Shown: positions 24,881-32,998 of the stretch, one piece after another
Layout of the letters: each line of letters opens with the position of its first letter
Numbering within the stretch: position 1 is the stretch's first letter
NCBI RefSeq assembly: GCF_027925245.1
Contig: NZ_BSDP01000001.1
Span: 62,001-126,000, forward strand
Direction of reading: 5' to 3'
DNA: 64,000 nt
From: Agromyces rhizosphaerae
GTDB lineage: Bacteria > Actinomycetota > Actinomycetes > Actinomycetales > Microbacteriaceae
Made by a program: the position numbers and the translations under genes
Notes under the pieces: generated by a model
The model's input: only the letters and a program-made list of their open reading frames with translations
What the model was told of the DNA's origin: nothing
Databases searched by the model: none

Positions 24881-26037
24881 GCGCGGGCCCCCTCTCCCCC
24901 TGGGCCGGGTTCGTCGAACATCGCGAGGTAGCGCGCGTAGTGGTCGCGCTGGCGCTGGACGTGGCTGTTCGGCTCGGCGTACACGTGGTCGAAGATCGAC
25001 AGCGGCTCGGGGTCGGGCAGGCTCACGCAGGCGGCTCGCACGGCAGCGGCGGCCGCGTCGGCCTCGCGGGCGAGGTCGGATGCCCCGTCGTCGTCGAGCG
25101 CCCCGCGGGAGCGCAGCAGCGCCTCGAGCCGGGCGATCGGGTCGCGCCCGCGCCAGGACTCGAGCTCCTCGTCGGTGCGGTATCGCTTCGGGTCGTCGGC
25201 CGTGGTGTGCGGTCCCATGCGATAGGTGACGGCCTCGATGTAGGTCGGGCCGCCGCCGGTGCGGGCGCGCTCGAGCGCGATGCGGGTCGCGGCCATGACG
25301 GCGAGCACGTCGTTGCCGTCGACGCGCATCCACGGGATGCCGAAGCCGGCGGCGCGCTGCGCGAGGTGCTGGGTCGACTGGAGGCCGACCGGCTCGGAGA
25401 TCGCCCACTGGTTGTTCTGGCAGAAGAACACGACGGGCGCCTTGTAGGTCGCGGCGAACACGAGGGCCTCGCTCGCGTCGCCCTCGCTCGTGGCGCCGTC
25501 GCCGAAGTACGCGATCGCGGCCTGGTCGGTGCCGTCGCGCTGGATGCCCATGGCGTAGCCCACGGCGTGCAGCGTCTGCGCCGCGATGATGATCTGCGGG
25601 GTCGCCATGCCCAGCTCGTACGGGTCCCAGCCCGATCCGGCGACGCCGCGCCAGACCTTCAGCAGGTCCTCCGGGCGCAGTCCCCGGCACCACGCGACGG
25701 CGTGCTCGCGGTACGACGAGAACACGAAGTCGTCGTCCCGGAGCGCGTGCGCCGACCCGACCTGCGCGGCCTCCTGTCCGGCGAGCGGCGGCCACAGGCC
25801 GATCTCCCCCTGTCGCTGCAGCGCGGTCGCCTCGGCGTCGACGCGGTGGATCACGACCATGTCGCGGTAGAGCGCAAGCAGTGCGGCGTCGTCGAGGTCG
25901 GCGATCCACTGGTCGTACCCGGGAGCGGTCACGCGGGTGCCGTCGGGGTCCAGGAGCTGCACGAACTCGGATGCCGCCTGGGCGGGCCGGTCGGTTCGGA
26001 GATGCGCGTCGGTGTCGCGCCCGTCGGAAAGGGTCAT
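24877..26037 (-). CDS. bkdA: Branched-chain keto-acid dehydrogenase E1 alpha
   Basis: A 386-aa thiamine-diphosphate subunit. FGDGATSEGDASEAL and CQNNQWAISEP form the GDG-N-N cofactor motif. SSYREHAVAWCRG and RMGPHTTADDPKRYR are typical of the family, the latter being the phosphorylation-loop region in eukaryotic enzymes. The ATG at 26037 has GGGA upstream; an ATG at 26049 is equally possible. The longer open frame to 26337 crosses the promoter and is rejected. Confidence 0.93.
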   Translation of the reverse strand: MTLSDGRDTDAHLRTDRPAQAASEFVQLLDPDGTRVTAPGYDQWIADLDDAALLALYRDMVVIHRVDAEATALQRQGEIGLWPPLAGQEAAQVGSAHALRDDDFVFSSYREHAVAWCRGLRPEDLLKVWRGVAGSGWDPYELGMATPQIIIAAQTLHAVGYAMGIQRDGTDQAAIAYFGDGATSEGDASEALVFAATYKAPVVFFCQNNQWAISEPVGLQSTQHLAQRAAGFGIPWMRVDGNDVLAVMAATRIALERARTGGGPTYIEAVTYRMGPHTTADDPKRYRTDEELESWRGRDPIARLEALLRSRGALDDDGASDLAREADAAAAAVRAACVSLPDPEPLSIFDHVYAEPNSHVQRQRDHYARYLAMFDEPGPGGEGARA

Positions 26038-26088
26038 CGTCGATCCCATCGTCTCGTTCGCCGGAGAACGCCTCGTGAGCGTTCCGGC

Positions 26089-26148
26089 GTGCCCGGCGGC
26101 TCTGCCGGGACCTGCTTCGAGGGTAGGTCGATCAGTCACTCGGCTCAA
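26089..26148 (-). promoter_or_regulatory. Promoter and leader hairpin of the bkd operon
   Basis: On the minus strand TTGAGC (26143-26148) and TACCCT (26120-26125) are exactly 17 bp apart. The predicted leader is about 65-75 bases. Just downstream a CCCGGC-GCCGGG hairpin lies at about 26090-26107. The neighbouring Lrp/AsnC gene is transcribed the other way, so the regulator probably binds in this gap. Confidence 0.6.
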
Positions 26149-26201
26149 GCATTGACGGTTGTGTTGAGCATGTTGCACGGTTCTGGGACGAAAATGCGTG
26201 C

Positions 26202-26207
26202 TATCGT
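26202..26207 (+). promoter_or_regulatory. -10 box of the Lrp/AsnC gene
   Basis: TATCGT ends 8 bases before the ATG at 26216. No ribosome-binding site is visible, so a leaderless transcript is predicted. Confidence 0.45.
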
Positions 26208-26215
26208 CCCGCACT

Positions 26216-26680
26216 ATGGGACGTCTGGACGCCGTCGACCGGCAGCTCCTGACCGCGCTCGCCGCCGATCCGCGGGCGACGGTCGTCGCCCTCGCCGAGC
26301 GTCTCGGCATGTCGCGCAACACCGTGCAGGCGCGCATGGCCCGCCTCGAGCGCGAGGGCGCGTTCCTGTCGTTCGACCGCGCGATCGACCCGGAGCCGCT
26401 CGGCTACCCGCTCGAGGCGTTCATCGCCGTGCACGTGCGGCAGAAACGGCTCGCCGAGGTGGTCGACGCGATCGCGGGGATCCCCGAGGTCGTGCAGGCG
26501 CACGGGCTGAGCGGCGCCGTCGACCTGCTCGTGCGGGTGGTCTGCCGCGACGCGCACGACCTCTTCCGCATCGACGGCCTCATCCTCGCGATAGACGGCG
26601 TCGAGCGCACCGAGACCTCGCTCGCCATGGGCGAGCTCATCCCCTACCGCCTCGGCCCGCTGCTCGACCGCGCCGACTGA
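26216..26680 (+). CDS. Lrp/AsnC-family regulator
   Basis: A 154-aa feast/famine regulator. The N-terminal winged helix reads LDAVDRQLLTALAADPRATVVALAERLGMSRNTVQARMARLE, cited here as the first 45 residues with recognition helix SRNTVQARM. The RAM ligand domain follows (YPLEAFIAVHV, VVQAHGLSGAVDLLVRVVC). It is divergent from bkdABC. Lrp-type BkdR proteins activate branched-chain keto-acid dehydrogenase operons in Pseudomonas, so control of bkd by leucine or keto acids is a fair inference. Confidence 0.92.
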   Translation: MGRLDAVDRQLLTALAADPRATVVALAERLGMSRNTVQARMARLEREGAFLSFDRAIDPEPLGYPLEAFIAVHVRQKRLAEVVDAIAGIPEVVQAHGLSGAVDLLVRVVCRDAHDLFRIDGLILAIDGVERTETSLAMGELIPYRLGPLLDRAD

Positions 26681-26704
26681 CGGCGGACGAGGCCGCAGAC
26701 GACG

Positions 26705-26739
26705 GATGCCCGTCCCGGATCGGGTCCGGGACGGGCATC
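26705..26739. terminator. Bidirectional terminator between lrp-type gene and pnp
   Basis: GATGCCCGTCCCGGA and TCCGGGACGGGCATC form a perfect 15-bp stem with a 5-base loop, between two convergent genes. Confidence 0.85.
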
Positions 26740-26758
26740 GCGTGCGTGGTGCGGGAGA

Positions 26759-29032
26759 TCAGCCCTCGGCGGGCGCGGCGGCGTGCTCGCCGGCCGCGTC
26801 GCGGCCGTGCGTCTCCGCCTCGTCCGCGATGACCGGGGCGAGCGAGAGCTTGCCGCGGTCGTCCACCTTGGTGATCTCGACCAGGATCTTCTGCCCGACG
26901 CCGAGCACGTCGTCGACGTTCTCGACGCGCTTGCCGCCGGCGAGCTTACGCACCTCGGAGATGTGCAGCAGGCCGTCCTTGCCGGGCAGCAGGGAGACGA
27001 ACGCGCCGAAGGCGGCGATCTTCACGACGGTGCCGAGGAACTGCTCGCCGACCTCCGGGTTGGTGGGGTTGGCGATCGCGTTCACCGCGGCACGGGCGGC
27101 CTCGGCCGTGGGGCCGTCGGTCGCGCCGATGAACACGGTGCCGTCGTCCTCGATCGAGATGTCGGCGCCGGTGTCGTCCTGGATGCCGTTGATCGTCTTG
27201 CCCTTCGGGCCGATCAGCTCGCCGATCTTGTCGACCGGGATCTGCACGCTGATGACGCGCGGAGCGGTCGGCGCCATCTCGTCGGGGCCGTCGATGGCGG
27301 CGTTCAGCACCGACAGGATCGTGGTGCGCGCCTCCTTCGCCTGGGTCAGCGCGGCGGCCAGCACCGAGGCGGGGATGCCGTCGAGCTTGGTGTCGAGCTG
27401 AATGGCGGTGACGAACTCGCTGGTACCTGCGACCTTGAAGTCCATGTCGCCCAGCGCGTCCTCGGCACCGAGGATGTCGGTGAGGGCCGCGTAGCGGGTC
27501 TCACCGTCGACGGTGTCGGAGATGAGGCCCATCGCGATGCCCGCGACCGGCGCGCGCAGCGGCACGCCCGCGTTCAGCAGCGACAGCGTGGACGCGCAGA
27601 CCGAGCCCATCGAGGTCGAGCCGTTCGAGCCGAGCGCCTCGGACACCTGGCGGATCGCATACGGGAACTCGTCGCGCGTCGGCAGCACCGGCACGAGCGC
27701 GCGCTCGGCGAGTGCGCCGTGCCCGATCTCGCGTCGCTTCGGCGACCCCACGCGGCCGGTCTCACCGGTCGAGTAGGGCGGGAAGTTGTAGTTGTGCATG
27801 TAGCGCTTCTTGGTGACCGGGCTCAGCGAGTCGATCTGCTGCTCGAGCTTCAGCATGTTCAGCGTGGTGACGCCCATGATCTGGGTCTCGCCGCGCTGGA
27901 AGATGGCCGAACCGTGCACGCGCGGGATGACCTGCACCTCGGCGTCGAGCGGACGGATGTCTGCCAGGCCGCGGCCGTCGATGCGCACGCCGTCGTTGAG
28001 CACGCGCGAGCGCACGACCAGCTTGGTGACCGACTTGTACGCGGCCGACACCTCACCGTTGGCCGACTCGGGCAGCTCGCCCGCCTCGACCTTGGCGGCG
28101 ACGGCCTCCTTGACGCGCGCCTTGAGCGCGTCGTCGGCGTCCTGGCGCTCGACCTTGCCGGCGATCTGGTAGACGCCCTTGAGCTCGTCGTAGGCGATGC
28201 CCGCGACGACGTCGTAGGTCGACTGCTGGTACGGCGGGAACGTCGGGTAGTCGGCGGTCTCCTTGGCGGCGGTCGCGGCGACCTGCTGCTGCGCCTCGAC
28301 GAGCTGCTTGATGAACGGCTTCGACGCCTCGATGCCCTCGGCGATGACCTGCTCGTTCGGCTTGACCGCGCCGGCCTGGATGAGGTCCCACGCGTTGTCG
28401 GTGGCCTCGGCCTCGATCATCATGATCGCGACGTCGGTGCCGCCCGAGGCATCCGTCACCACACGGCCCGCGACGACCATGCTGAACACGGCCTCCTCGA
28501 GCTGGGCGTGCTTCGGGAATGCGACCCACTGGCCGTCGATGAGCGCGACGCGCACACCGCCGATGGGGCCCGAGAAGGGCAGGCCCGACAGCTGCGTCGA
28601 CATGGATGCCGCGTTGATGGCGAGCACGTCGTAGAGCTCGTCGGGGTCGATCGCGAGCACCGTCACGACGACCTGGACCTCGTTGCGGAGGCCGTCGACG
28701 AACGACGGGCGCAGCGGGCGGTCGATGAGGCGGCAGGTGAGGATCGCCTCGGTCGACGGGCGGCCCTCGCGGCGGAAGAACGAGCCGGGGATGCGGCCCG
28801 CGGCGTACATCCGCTCCTCGACGTCGATGGTCAGCGGGAAGAAGTCGAAGTGCTCCTTCGGCTGCTTCGACACGGACGTGGCCGACAGCAGCATGGTCTC
28901 GCCGTCGATGTAGGCGACGGCCGAACCCTGCGCCTGCTGGGCGAGTCGCCCGGTCTCGAACCGGACGGTGCGGGTGCCGAAGCGACCGTTGTCGATGACG
29001 GTCTCGGCGGCGGTGATCTCAGGACCTTCCAA
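26759..29032 (-). CDS. pnp: Polyribonucleotide nucleotidyltransferase (PNPase)
   Basis: A 757-aa phosphorolytic 3'-5' exoribonuclease. Two RNase PH domains are visible: [23 protein letters not shown] and [26 protein letters not shown]. An alpha-helical linker, a KH domain with [12 protein letters not shown], and an S1 domain ([31 protein letters not shown]) follow. I choose the TTG at 29032, because AAAGGAGAG lies at correct spacing and the protein then begins [12 protein letters not shown], where pnp products normally start. A long leader precedes it. Confidence 0.95.
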   Translation of the reverse strand: MEGPEITAAETVIDNGRFGTRTVRFETGRLAQQAQGSAVAYIDGETMLLSATSVSKQPKEHFDFFPLTIDVEERMYAAGRIPGSFFRREGRPSTEAILTCRLIDRPLRPSFVDGLRNEVQVVVTVLAIDPDELYDVLAINAASMSTQLSGLPFSGPIGGVRVALIDGQWVAFPKHAQLEEAVFSMVVAGRVVTDASGGTDVAIMMIEAEATDNAWDLIQAGAVKPNEQVIAEGIEASKPFIKQLVEAQQQVAATAAKETADYPTFPPYQQSTYDVVAGIAYDELKGVYQIAGKVERQDADDALKARVKEAVAAKVEAGELPESANGEVSAAYKSVTKLVVRSRVLNDGVRIDGRGLADIRPLDAEVQVIPRVHGSAIFQRGETQIMGVTTLNMLKLEQQIDSLSPVTKKRYMHNYNFPPYSTGETGRVGSPKRREIGHGALAERALVPVLPTRDEFPYAIRQVSEALGSNGSTSMGSVCASTLSLLNAGVPLRAPVAGIAMGLISDTVDGETRYAALTDILGAEDALGDMDFKVAGTSEFVTAIQLDTKLDGIPASVLAAALTQAKEARTTILSVLNAAIDGPDEMAPTAPRVISVQIPVDKIGELIGPKGKTINGIQDDTGADISIEDDGTVFIGATDGPTAEAARAAVNAIANPTNPEVGEQFLGTVVKIAAFGAFVSLLPGKDGLLHISEVRKLAGGKRVENVDDVLGVGQKILVEITKVDDRGKLSLAPVIADEAETHGRDAAGEHAAAPAEG

Positions 29033-29044
29033 GAGGTCTCTCTC

Positions 29045-29270
29045 CTTTGTTTCCCGTCGCACCCCGTATGGGCACGACTCCTACGCAGGAGCAGGGGAAC
29101 AGGCAGGATCTCGGCGAGTCTGGATGAGTCGTCTCGCTGGCCACCAGTAGAACACCTCGGACGCGTGTCGTTCCGAAGTCCACCACAGGAGACCAGCGCA
29201 CCTGCCGGAGCCTGCTCCGCGATCGCGCCGAGGATTCGTGGGAATCGCACAGCGCAACCGGAGCAAGACT
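29045..29270 (-). ncRNA. Structured 5' leader of pnp (Actino-pnp candidate)
   Basis: About 220 bases lie between a TAGTCT box (near 29269) and the pnp start, and contain no gene. A perfect CTCCTGCGTAGGAG hairpin sits close to the ribosome-binding site, and several GC-rich inverted segments lie upstream. Actinobacterial pnp genes carry a known conserved leader called Actino-pnp, thought to act in feedback control. Position and hairpins fit, but I could not run a covariance model. The rest of the 307-base gap up to 29339 shows nothing else. Confidence 0.5.
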
Positions 29271-29339
29271 AGCAGAGCACGACAATCGTGCCGAGCCCAC
29301 GGGCCCGGCACGGTCATCGCCGGTGCGGCGCGCTGCGCG

Positions 29340-29822
29340 TCAGGAGCTGAAGGTGCCCTTCAGCGCGATGAACGCACCGCTGGTGGTGTCCTCGACGGTC
29401 ACGTTCGAGTACACGACCGAGAACAGCGTGGCGGTCTGCCCGGGCGGGCAGTCGAGGGCCTGGTCGGCCGGAGTCGGCACGATCGTCAGCGAGCCGACGA
29501 TCTGGCCGTTCTTCGCCGCCGGGAAGACCCCGCTCGCGGAGACGCGGCTGTCGATGGTCGTCTTCTTCGGGTCGGACGGCACGTTGTTCCCGCCGTTGAC
29601 GCAGGAGTACGTCGCCGACAGGTCGGCGCTCGCCACGACGGTCTCGACCGATCCGGACTCGAGGCCGGCCTCCTTGAAGTCGACCACCAGCGACGTGCCG
29701 ACGAGCGACGCGTCGGTGGCGTTCTTGATGAAGTGCGGGTTGCCCGCCACGGCCGGGGCCGCCCCGACGATGGCGAGGGCTGCGGCCGCGCCGATCGCGA
29801 CCAGCGCACGACGTATGGACAT
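29340..29822 (-). CDS. Small secreted protein of unknown function
   Basis: A 160-aa protein with a clear Sec signal (MSIRRALVAIGAAAALAIVG) and a likely cleavage after AVA at residue 27. The mature part is a beta-rich domain with two cysteines (74 and 125) that may form a disulfide. GTSLVVDFKEAGLESGSVETV and the end TSGAFIALKGTFSS recur in actinobacterial secreted proteins of unknown role. AAGGAGC precedes the ATG. The 244 bases upstream hold the promoter region and a TTGCAGTGCAA palindrome, but no gene. Confidence 0.8.
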   Translation of the reverse strand: MSIRRALVAIGAAAALAIVGAAPAVAGNPHFIKNATDASLVGTSLVVDFKEAGLESGSVETVVASADLSATYSCVNGGNNVPSDPKKTTIDSRVSASGVFPAAKNGQIVGSLTIVPTPADQALDCPPGQTATLFSVVYSNVTVEDTTSGAFIALKGTFSS

Positions 29823-30054
29823 GATGGATGCTCCTTCGCATGGGTGAATCGGTTGCAGTGCAACTGCAGCCGGAGTCCCACGCGCGTCGTGCGAGCCCGT
29901 TCGGGTGTTGCATGCGTGCGCGGCCATCCGGCCACGCTCACCTTCGCCACGGTACGCGGGCGCGCGGTGGTTCGGCAGTGTTTCTGAGCTTTCCTCATAT
30001 TTGTTGGCGGGTTCCCCGAGTCCCGGCGCCGTCCTCGCAGTCGGGGCACGGGCG

Positions 30055-30060
30055 TACGAT
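30055..30060 (+). promoter_or_regulatory. -10 box of the DUF5302 gene
   Basis: TACGAT ends 6 bases before the ATG at 30067. No ribosome-binding site is present. Confidence 0.45.
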
Positions 30061-30066
30061 GAGCGC

Positions 30067-30255
30067 ATGGGTTCCGACGACGAGACTCCACAGGGCGCGA
30101 GCGACGAGACGAAGCGCAAGTTTCGTGAGGCGCTCGATCGCAAGAAGCAGCAGGCGCAGGGGCGCGGCGAGGCGCACCTCGATGGCGAGTCGGCCGTGCA
30201 CGACGCCCACGGCCCCGTGACGCACCAGCGCGAGTTCCGGCGCAAGAGCGGCTGA
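30067..30255 (+). CDS. DUF5302 family protein
   Basis: A 62-aa hydrophilic protein. DETKRKFREALDRKKQQ, followed by a glycine/histidine stretch and the end QREFRRKSG, matches DUF5302, a small actinobacterial family of unknown function. It is lysine and arginine rich with no membrane segment. It is leaderless by its -10 box. Confidence 0.8.
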   Translation: MGSDDETPQGASDETKRKFREALDRKKQQAQGRGEAHLDGESAVHDAHGPVTHQREFRRKSG

Positions 30256-30315
30256 TCCGACCCGATCCGGGCGCACGGTCGTCTGCCGTTCACCTCGACG
30301 TGAGAGAACGGCGCG

Positions 30316-30951
30316 GTGGATGCCGCGTGGATCGACGGCCTCACGGGCTCGCCGTGGCTGCTTCCGGCGCTGTTCGCGCTCGTCGTGGGCGACGCCTTCC
30401 TGGTCGTGCTGCCCAGCGAGACCGCAGTGGTCGCGCTCGGCGCGCTGGCCGCGTCCAGCGGATCGCCATCGCTGCTCCTGATCGTGCCGGTCGCCGCGGC
30501 CGGGGCGGTCACGGGTGACCTCCTCTGCTACCTGATCGGCCGCAGGATCGGGCTCGACCGGTGGCGCTGGCAGCGCGAGGGCCGGGTGGGACACGCCATC
30601 GAGCGCGTGCGCAGGACGGTCAACCTGCGCACCGCGGTGCTCGTGTTCACAGCGCGGTACGTGCCGTTCGCGCGCATCGCGGTCAACCTCGCCGCCGGCG
30701 CCGGCCGCGTGCCCCTGCGCCGCTACCTGCCACTGTCCGCCGCGGCCGGCCTCGCCTGGGCGATCTACAACGTGGCCGTGGGCGGCCTCGTCGGCAGCAC
30801 CCTCCGGGAGGACCCGCTGCTCGCGGTGGCGATCTCGGTCCCCGTCGCTATCGCGCTCGGGCTCGCGGTCGACCGCGTCGTCGCGGCGCTCGACGCCCGG
30901 CGCGAACGTGGCCGACAGGTGAACGACGAGACGCCAGACCATCACGCCTGA
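30316..30951 (+). CDS. DedA/VTT-family membrane protein
   Basis: A 211-aa membrane protein with 4-5 hydrophobic segments. GDLLCYLIGRRIG and FTARYVPFARIAVNLAAGAGRVPLRRYL are the DedA (SNARE-associated) signature; the latter holds the conserved arginine and glycine. Family members are linked to lipid flipping and membrane potential. GTG start. It could be co-transcribed with the DUF5302 gene 60 bases upstream. Confidence 0.88.
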   Translation: MDAAWIDGLTGSPWLLPALFALVVGDAFLVVLPSETAVVALGALAASSGSPSLLLIVPVAAAGAVTGDLLCYLIGRRIGLDRWRWQREGRVGHAIERVRRTVNLRTAVLVFTARYVPFARIAVNLAAGAGRVPLRRYLPLSAAAGLAWAIYNVAVGGLVGSTLREDPLLAVAISVPVAIALGLAVDRVVAALDARRERGRQVNDETPDHHA

Positions 30952-31002
30952 ACCATCGCGGCAATCCCATCAGATCAGGGGTTGTGGAGTCCATCGTCCG
31001 GC

Positions 31003-31028
31003 CATATGTTAACGACCAATCACATATG
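31003..31028 (+). promoter_or_regulatory. CATATG doublet upstream of the oxygenase gene
   Basis: CATATG occurs at 31003-31008 and 31023-31028, 20 bp apart, each within a short palindrome (ACATATGT in the second). The spacing of two helical turns suggests paired operator sites for an unknown regulator. Confidence 0.4.
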
Positions 31029-31113
31029 TCCAAGGATGGGCTGCGGTGGTGGTGCGCGATCGACGCCGATCGTGCGGACGGGGTCCATCCTCTTCTCGGA
31101 AGCAGGTGGCCTC

Positions 31114-32322
31114 GTGCCCGAATTGAACAGACGTTCCGTCCTCACCCTCGGAGCCGCACTCGGCTTCGCGGGCGCAGCAGTCCCCGGCGCAGCCTGGGCG
31201 TGGCCCTCGACAGGCTCCGTCGCCGGCAGCGGATCCGGCCTCGACCCGCAGCAGGTCTGGGACCCGCAGATCGACCAGATCATGGCGTCCATCGTCGACA
31301 ACGGCCAGGTCGCCCAGGTGAACGACGCGATGCGCAACTGGGTGCACAACTGGCAGCCGGTGCCGAGCGCCCTGCCGACGGACCTGAAGAACTACTTCCA
31401 GGAGTCGACGAAGCTGCCCGACTGGGTCGACTGGTGGAAGCTCCGCCGAGCAGGCGACTTCCACCGCCGGATGGACAGCTACCTGTTCTTCATCTACGGG
31501 GTCGGCGGCGGCATCATGAGCACCGTCATCCCGCGCGAGGCCAAGTCGGTGTACTGGTCGAAGGGCGGCGCCGACATGCAGGACCGCGCGGCGAAGACGT
31601 TCGCCTTCGGCTACGACCTGACCGACAAGGATGCGTTCGAGTGGTCGGGCGAGTTCAAGGTGACCGCGAACAAGACCCGCATCGTGCACGCCGCGGTGCG
31701 CCACCTGCTGCCGCAGTCGCCGCACTGGCAGGCGGTCGCCGACGAGCAGATCCCGATCAGCAACGGCGACATCCTGGTCACGTTCCACAGCACCGGCACG
31801 TTCGCGCACAAGATGCTGAAGCAGTGGGACGTGCCGATGTCGGACTACGACGAGGCGTCGTTCCTGCACGCGTGGCAGGTCGCGCTGCACTACCTCGGCG
31901 TGCAGGACGAGTACATCCCGGCGACGTGGGACGAGGCGCATGCGCAGGCCGACGCGACGCTCACGCCGATCCTCGGCTGGACGCCGGAGGGGCAGGACCT
32001 CGCCGAGGTGCTGCTCGGCCTCACCGCGCAGGTCGACCTCGGCGTCACCCGCGGGTTCCTCAACGAATTCGTGCGCTACATGCTCGGCGACGAGATCGGC
32101 GACTGGCTCGGACTCTTCCGCGACGAGACGTCGAAGAAGATCATCGAGGAGGGCTGGCCGCTGTACATCAAGTTCCGCGAGAGCCTGATCCCGGTCATGC
32201 CGACCAACTTCATGCTGTTCGACAAGTTCGTGAAGGGCCTCGCGATGGCGTTCCTCAACAAGGGCTCGTCGACCCAGACGACGCCGATCGAGGTGCCCGA
32301 CACCAACCGTCCGTCGTACTGA
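31114..32322 (+). CDS. Tat-exported MpaB/Lcp-like (DUF2236) oxygenase
   Basis: A 402-aa protein from the GTG at 31114. The N-terminus NRRSVLTLGAALGFAG with AWA is a twin-arginine signal. The rest fits the MpaB/DUF2236 family, which includes latex-clearing rubber oxygenases, b-type heme proteins of about 400 aa with Tat signals. Candidate heme-site regions are HAAVRHLLPQSPHW and FLHAWQVALHYLGV. Folding before export suits a cofactor protein. Whether the substrate is polyisoprene cannot be told from sequence. A strong terminator follows. Confidence 0.75.
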   Translation: MPELNRRSVLTLGAALGFAGAAVPGAAWAWPSTGSVAGSGSGLDPQQVWDPQIDQIMASIVDNGQVAQVNDAMRNWVHNWQPVPSALPTDLKNYFQESTKLPDWVDWWKLRRAGDFHRRMDSYLFFIYGVGGGIMSTVIPREAKSVYWSKGGADMQDRAAKTFAFGYDLTDKDAFEWSGEFKVTANKTRIVHAAVRHLLPQSPHWQAVADEQIPISNGDILVTFHSTGTFAHKMLKQWDVPMSDYDEASFLHAWQVALHYLGVQDEYIPATWDEAHAQADATLTPILGWTPEGQDLAEVLLGLTAQVDLGVTRGFLNEFVRYMLGDEIGDWLGLFRDETSKKIIEEGWPLYIKFRESLIPVMPTNFMLFDKFVKGLAMAFLNKGSSTQTTPIEVPDTNRPSY

Positions 32323-32337
32323 CCCGGTGACACTGCG

Positions 32338-32371
32338 TGATCCCGGCGCCGCGCTCGCGGCGCCGGGATCA
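32338..32371. terminator. Terminator between oxygenase and FMN reductase genes
   Basis: TGATCCCGGCGCCGC and GCGGCGCCGGGATCA form a perfect 15-bp stem with a 4-base loop, between two convergent genes. Confidence 0.85.
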
Positions 32372-32374
32372 CTG

Positions 32375-32998
32375 CTACTCCCCCGCCAGCCCGCCCAGCA
32401 GGTGCCCCACCGGCCGGTCGAGCGCGAACGGGTCGTTCACGAGCCCGCTTCGGTCGGTGCGTGCGACGAGTTCGGCGAACTCGCCGGCGGCGCGCCCGAC
32501 GCGGTCGGGCAGCGGGCGCACGCCGTCGCCGTCGCCCCAGTCGCTGGTCGCGGCGAAGACGCCCGTGGTCACGGGCACCGCGTGCAGGTAGGTGAACAGC
32601 GGGCGGATCGCGTAGTCGATCGCGAGCGAGTGCCGCGGGGTCCCGCCCGTCGCGCCGAGCAGCACCGGCAGACCCGTGAGCGCCTGCGGGTCGATCACGT
32701 CGATGAACGACTTGAAGAGCCCCGAGTAGCTCGTCGTGAAGATCGGCGTCACCGCGATCAGCCCGTCGGCGGTCGCGACCGCGTCGAGCGCAGCCTGCAG
32801 CTTCGGCGGCGCGAAGCCCATGAGCAGGTGGTTCGTGATGTCGTGCGCGAGGTCGCGCAGCTCGAACACCTGCACCTCGACGTCGGCGCCGCGCTCGCGG
32901 AGCATGGCGACCGCGTCGGCCGTCAGCCGGTCGGCGAGCTGTCGGGTCGAGCTCGGGGTCGACAGCCCCGCCGAGACGACGACGATGCGCGTGGTCAT
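32375..32998 (-). CDS. CE1759-type FMN reductase
   Basis: A 207-aa flavodoxin-fold NAD(P)H:FMN reductase. VVVSAGLSTPSSTRQLADRL binds FMN phosphate, and TPIFTTSYSGLFKSFIDVI and LGATGGTPRHSLAIDY are typical. It overlaps the luciferase-like gene by 4 bases. In actinobacteria this duo is known as CE1758 and CE1759. The reductase should supply reduced FMN to the monooxygenase. Confidence 0.9.
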   Translation of the reverse strand: MTTRIVVVSAGLSTPSSTRQLADRLTADAVAMLRERGADVEVQVFELRDLAHDITNHLLMGFAPPKLQAALDAVATADGLIAVTPIFTTSYSGLFKSFIDVIDPQALTGLPVLLGATGGTPRHSLAIDYAIRPLFTYLHAVPVTTGVFAATSDWGDGDGVRPLPDRVGRAAGEFAELVARTDRSGLVNDPFALDRPVGHLLGGLAGE

